This document shows positions 61,359 to 64,000 of a stretch of 64,000 nt of DNA, in pieces. A program made the position numbers and the translations under genes. Position 1 is the first letter of the stretch. The number at the start of each line of letters is the position of its first letter. The notes under the pieces were generated by a model. That model saw only the letters and a program-made list of their open reading frames with translations. It did no database searches and was not told the DNA's origin. This DNA is from Saccharothrix sp. NRRL B-16348 (lineage in GTDB: Bacteria > Actinomycetota > Actinomycetes > Mycobacteriales > Pseudonocardiaceae), in NCBI RefSeq assembly GCF_001280085.1, contig NZ_LGED01000257.1, positions 98,566 to 162,565 on the forward strand, in the 5' to 3' direction.

Positions 61359-62543
61359 GTGGACACCAAGACAGGAGCACCAGGGGTGGGCGCCGTGGCC
61401 GAGGCCCTGGCCGGGCAGCGGATCGAGCTGCCGTCGTGGGCGTTCGGCAACTCCGGCACCCGGTTCAAGGTGTTCGCGCAACGCGGCGTGCCGCGCACCC
61501 CGCACGAGAAGGTCGCCGACGCGGCCACCGTGCACCGGTTCACCGGCGTGGCGCCGTCGGTGGCGCTGCACATCCCGTGGGACGCGGTGCACGACTACGC
61601 GGAGCTGGCCGAGTTCGCCGAGGACCACGGCGTGTCCCTCGGCACGATCAACGCCAACGTCTTCCAGGACGACGCGTACGTGCTCGGCAGCGTGTGCTCG
61701 CCCGACCCGGCGGTCCGCCGCAAGGCGCTCGACCACCTGATGCGGTGCGTCGACATCATGGACGCCACGGGGTCGCGCGACCTGAAGCTGTGGTTCGCCG
61801 ACGGCACCAACTACCCCGGCCAGGACGACATCCGGGCCCGCCAGGACCGGCTCGCCGAAGCGCTGCGCGAGACGTACGCGCGGATCGGGCCGAACCAGCG
61901 GATCCTGCTGGAGTACAAGCTGTTCGAGCCCGCGTTCTACACCACCGACGTGCCGGACTGGGGCACCGCCTACGCGCACTGCCTGGAACTGGGCGAGCGG
62001 GCGCGGGTCGTGGTCGACACCGGGCACCACGCGCCGGGCACCAACATCGAGTTCATCGTCGCCGTGCTGCTGCGCGCGGGCAAGCTCGGCGGGTTCGACT
62101 TCAACTCCCGCTTCTACGCCGACGACGACCTGATGGTCGGCTCGGCGGACCCGTTCCAGCTGTTCCGGATCATGTTCGAGGTGGTGCGGGGCGGCGCTCT
62201 CGCGGCCGACTCCGGGGTGGCGTTCATGCTCGACCAGTGCCACAACATCGAGCCGAAGATCCCCGGCCAGATCCGGTCGGTGATGAACGTGCAGGAGGCC
62301 ACCGCGAAGGCGCTGCTGGTCGACCGGGACGCGCTGGCCGCGGCGCAGCGCGCCGGTGACGTGCTCGGCGCGAACGCCGTGCTGATGGACGCCTACAACA
62401 CCGACGTGCGGCCGCTGGTGGCGTCCGTGCGCGAGGGGATGGGCCTGGACCCCGACCCGATGGCGGCCTACGCGCGTTCCGGGTACGGCGAGCGGATCGT
62501 GGCCGAGCGGGTCGGCGGCGAGCAGGCGGGGTGGGGCGCGTGA
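61359..62543 (+). CDS. rhaI: L-rhamnose isomerase (RhaI type)
   Basis: A 394-residue TIM-barrel isomerase converting L-rhamnose to L-rhamnulose. Metal-site and substrate segments visible: PSVALHIPWDAVHDYAELAE, LKLWFADGTNYPGQDD, LLEYKLFEPAFYTTDVPDWG, VVVDTGHHAPGTNIEFIVA, FDFNSRFYADDDLM and FMLDQCHNIEPKIPGQI. This is the Pseudomonas/actinomycete type, not E. coli RhaA. GTG 61359 follows GAGGAG. Kinase and aldolase for later steps are not in the window. Confidence 0.92.
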   Translation: MDTKTGAPGVGAVAEALAGQRIELPSWAFGNSGTRFKVFAQRGVPRTPHEKVADAATVHRFTGVAPSVALHIPWDAVHDYAELAEFAEDHGVSLGTINANVFQDDAYVLGSVCSPDPAVRRKALDHLMRCVDIMDATGSRDLKLWFADGTNYPGQDDIRARQDRLAEALRETYARIGPNQRILLEYKLFEPAFYTTDVPDWGTAYAHCLELGERARVVVDTGHHAPGTNIEFIVAVLLRAGKLGGFDFNSRFYADDDLMVGSADPFQLFRIMFEVVRGGALAADSGVAFMLDQCHNIEPKIPGQIRSVMNVQEATAKALLVDRDALAAAQRAGDVLGANAVLMDAYNTDVRPLVASVREGMGLDPDPMAAYARSGYGERIVAERVGGEQAGWGA

Positions 62544-62553
62544 ACCACCTGGG

Positions 62554-62566
62554 GTGAAACGATTTA
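62554..62566. promoter_or_regulatory. LacI-type operator upstream of the regulator gene
   Basis: TGAAACGATTTAA, an imperfect copy of the locus motif, lies 110 bases before the regulator start and suggests autoregulation. Confidence 0.55.
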
Positions 62567-62675
62567 ACGCTGCCGGCCGGCGATTAAGATCGGCTGTGGC
62601 GTCGTGCCGGACCGGGAACGGTGCCGGCCGATAGAGTCCAGCCCTTCACCCCCTGCTGTCCGCCGAGGAGGCGCG

Positions 62676-63713
62676 GTGGTTTCACCGGTGAGCATCCGCG
62701 ATGTCGCCACGCGCGCGAAGGTGTCCGTCGGCACCGTCTCCAACGTGCTGAACCGCCCCGAGGTCGTCGCGCCGGCGACCCGCGACCGGGTCATGGGCGC
62801 GATCGAGGAGCTCGGCTTCGTCCGCAACGACGCGGCCCGCCAGCTGCGCTCGGGCACACCGCGCGCCATCGGGCTCGTGGTGCTCGACGTGGGCAACCCG
62901 TTCTTCACCGACGTCGCCCGCGGTGTCGAGGACACCGCGAGCGAGGCCGGGCACGCGGTGATCCTGTGCAATAGCGACGAGTCGCCGCAGCGCGAGGCGA
63001 GGCACGTGGAGCTGCTGGCCGAGCAGCGCGTGCACGGCGTGCTGATCACGCCCGTGGAGACGGACCTGGCCCCGGTGCGCCGGCTGCGCGACCGCGGCAT
63101 GTCCGTGGTGCTGCTCGACCACCCGACCACCGACCCGGATCTGTGCTCCGTGGCCGTGGACGACCGGGCGGGCGGCGAGCTGGCGGTCACCCACCTGCTG
63201 GCCGAGGGCTACGAGCGGATCGTGATGGTCAACGGGCCGTCCCGGATCCACCAGGCCAGGCAGCGGCACGAGGGCGCGGTCGACGCGGTGCGCAAGGCGG
63301 GCCGCGACGCCGGCGTGCTGGAGGAGCTGAAGGTGCCGGCGCTCAACGTGGTCTCCGGGCAGCGCGCGGGCGAGCAGCTGCTGGCCCGCTCCACGCGGCC
63401 GGACGCGGTGTTCTGCGCCAACGACCTGCTCGCGCTGGGCGTGCTGCAGGTGCTGGTGCGGGCGGGCGTCCGGGTGCCGGAGGACCTCGCGATCGTCGGG
63501 TACGACGACATCGACTTCGCCGCCGCCGCGGCCGTGCCGCTCACCTCGGTGCGCCAGCCGCGCCAGCTGATCGGCCGCACGGCCGCCGAGCTGGTGATCG
63601 CGGAGTCGATGACGCCCGCCGAGCACGAGCACCGGCACGTGCTGTTCGCCCCGGAGCTGGTGGTGCGCGAGTCGAGCCGCCGGGTGCCGCGGACCCGGCG
63701 CCGCACCAGGTGA
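62676..63713 (+). CDS. LacI family transcriptional regulator of the rhamnose/pectin locus
   Basis: A 345-residue repressor: HTH and hinge VSIRDVATRAKVSVGTVSNV, LNRPEVVAPATRDRVMGAIE, then a periplasmic-binding-like sensor domain (AIGLVVLDVGNPFFTDVARG, RPDAVFCANDLLALGVLQVL, VGYDDIDFAAAAAVPLTSVR). Operators of the TGAAncGTTTCA form occur before at least four transcription units here, so it most likely represses them until rhamnose or an intermediate binds. GTG 62676 follows GAGGAGG. Confidence 0.9.
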   Translation: MVSPVSIRDVATRAKVSVGTVSNVLNRPEVVAPATRDRVMGAIEELGFVRNDAARQLRSGTPRAIGLVVLDVGNPFFTDVARGVEDTASEAGHAVILCNSDESPQREARHVELLAEQRVHGVLITPVETDLAPVRRLRDRGMSVVLLDHPTTDPDLCSVAVDDRAGGELAVTHLLAEGYERIVMVNGPSRIHQARQRHEGAVDAVRKAGRDAGVLEELKVPALNVVSGQRAGEQLLARSTRPDAVFCANDLLALGVLQVLVRAGVRVPEDLAIVGYDDIDFAAAAAVPLTSVRQPRQLIGRTAAELVIAESMTPAEHEHRHVLFAPELVVRESSRRVPRTRRRTR

Positions 63714-63723
63714 CCGGCGGTCG

Positions 63724-63737
63724 TTGAACCTTTTCAG
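63724..63737. promoter_or_regulatory. Weak LacI-type site
   Basis: TTGAACCTTTTCAG is an imperfect copy of the locus motif just after the regulator stop. Confidence 0.35.
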
Positions 63738-63792
63738 AGCACCTCCGGGCAGGTGAGCGCGCCCGTTCGGACCAAGTGGGACACCGTGGTCG

Positions 63793-63804
63793 TGAATCGT
63801 TTCA
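63793..63804. promoter_or_regulatory. LacI-type operator before the secreted partial gene
   Basis: TGAATCGTTTCA has one mismatch from palindromy. It lies immediately upstream of a TTGACG -35 (63809-63814) paired with TGTCAT (63833-63838, 18-base spacer). Confidence 0.6.
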
Positions 63805-63869
63805 TGCCTTGACGGCGAGTCGGTGGCGGTGCTGTCATGTGCCTGGCGAGGGCGTTACCCCGATCACGT

Positions 63870-63885
63870 CTGGGAGCGCTCCCAG
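63870..63885. promoter_or_regulatory. CebR operator (second perfect copy)
   Basis: CTGGGAGCGCTCCCAG, identical over 16 bases to the site at 31992-32007, in the leader of the partial secreted gene. Confidence 0.85.
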
Positions 63886-63907
63886 GATCAGCGACGAAGG
63901 AGCAACG

Positions 63908-64000
63908 GTGCTCACCAACTCGTTCAGAGCGCGGGCGATCGCCGCCGTCACGGCGATCGGCGCGCTGACCGGAGGCCTGTTGGTCGCAGGCGTGGCTTCG
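63908..64000 (+). CDS. Start of a secreted protein (cut by window edge)
   Basis: Only 31 codons are present: GTG start after AAGGAG, then a signal peptide with a basic n-region (TNSFRARA) and hydrophobic core AIAAVTAIGALTGGLLVAGV. The CebR box upstream predicts a cellulase or other plant-polysaccharide hydrolase, but the mature part is outside the window. Confidence 0.7.
   Translation, partial: MLTNSFRARAIAAVTAIGALTGGLLVAGVAS

Noticed and set aside
1..64000. CRISPR arrays, rRNA and tRNA genes
   Set aside because: No regularly spaced repeats and no cloverleaf or rRNA-like sequence noticed in the gaps; a tRNAscan/Infernal run was not possible here.

Overview
The window is very GC-rich DNA with strong G/C bias at third codon positions, GTG/TTG starts, many 1-4 base stop/start overlaps and several apparently leaderless genes. 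With gene families such as DUF574 methyltransferases, CebR- and DasR-type operators, Trypco1/NACHT proteins and a CE1758/CE1759 flavin pair, this points to a filamentous actinomycete, most likely Pseudonocardiales (Saccharothrix/Actinosynnema/Lentzea-like). That placement is inference from style and gene content. I saw no rRNA, tRNA, CRISPR array or complete insertion sequence.

Layout. 1-2.2 kb: a truncated unknown protein and a small membrane protein. 2.3-7.8 kb: type IIA topoisomerase genes parE and parC; ParC carries a 309-residue intein in its QRDR-like loop whose homing endonuclease motifs look dead. 7.8-15.1 kb: a methyltransferase behind a Zur-like palindrome, decayed glycosyltransferase and HTH remnants, an acyl-CoA-dehydrogenase-fold flavoenzyme, a luciferase-like monooxygenase with its FMN reductase, GNAT, an acyltransferase and hisG. 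15.2-20.4 kb: a two-gene conflict-type module, Trypco1 plus a 1627-residue trypsin-NACHT-helical-repeat protein. 20.5-28.7 kb: an FMN reductase with a DrrAB-type ABC exporter, TerC, a large AAA ATPase, and a divergent TetR/SDR pair around a nested dyad.

28.7-34.1 kb: two secreted carbohydrate-active proteins (PA14-propeller-CBM-DUF1080, and a GH26 mannanase with CBM35 and CBM2 modules) flank a region holding a DasR-like site and a perfect CebR box. 34.1-47.2 kb: a degenerate GGDEF/EAL protein coupled to a DUF574 methyltransferase, a P450, two hydrolases, an anti-sigma-like ATPase, a superfamily I helicase with a possible nuclease tail, a methyltransferase, an EF-hand protein, a secreted propeller-like protein and a PEBP protein. 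47.5-53.0 kb: two primase-fold polymerases (prim-pol and LigD-type PolDom) end to end, an MFS exporter, a highly structured inverted-repeat element, and an overlapping nitrilase/SLATT (DUF4231) pair.

53.0-64.0 kb: a coherent rhamnogalacturonan/L-rhamnose locus. A secreted PL11 lyase, a sugar ABC importer, a YesL-like membrane protein, a Gfo/Idh/MocA-PmoA fusion, L-rhamnose mutarotase, L-rhamnose isomerase and a LacI regulator share TGAAncGTTTCA-like operators. The last partial gene begins a secreted protein behind a second perfect CebR box, linking the locus to plant cell-wall use. The best candidates for further work are the Trypco1/trypsin-NACHT module, the nitrilase-SLATT pair and the ParC intein.
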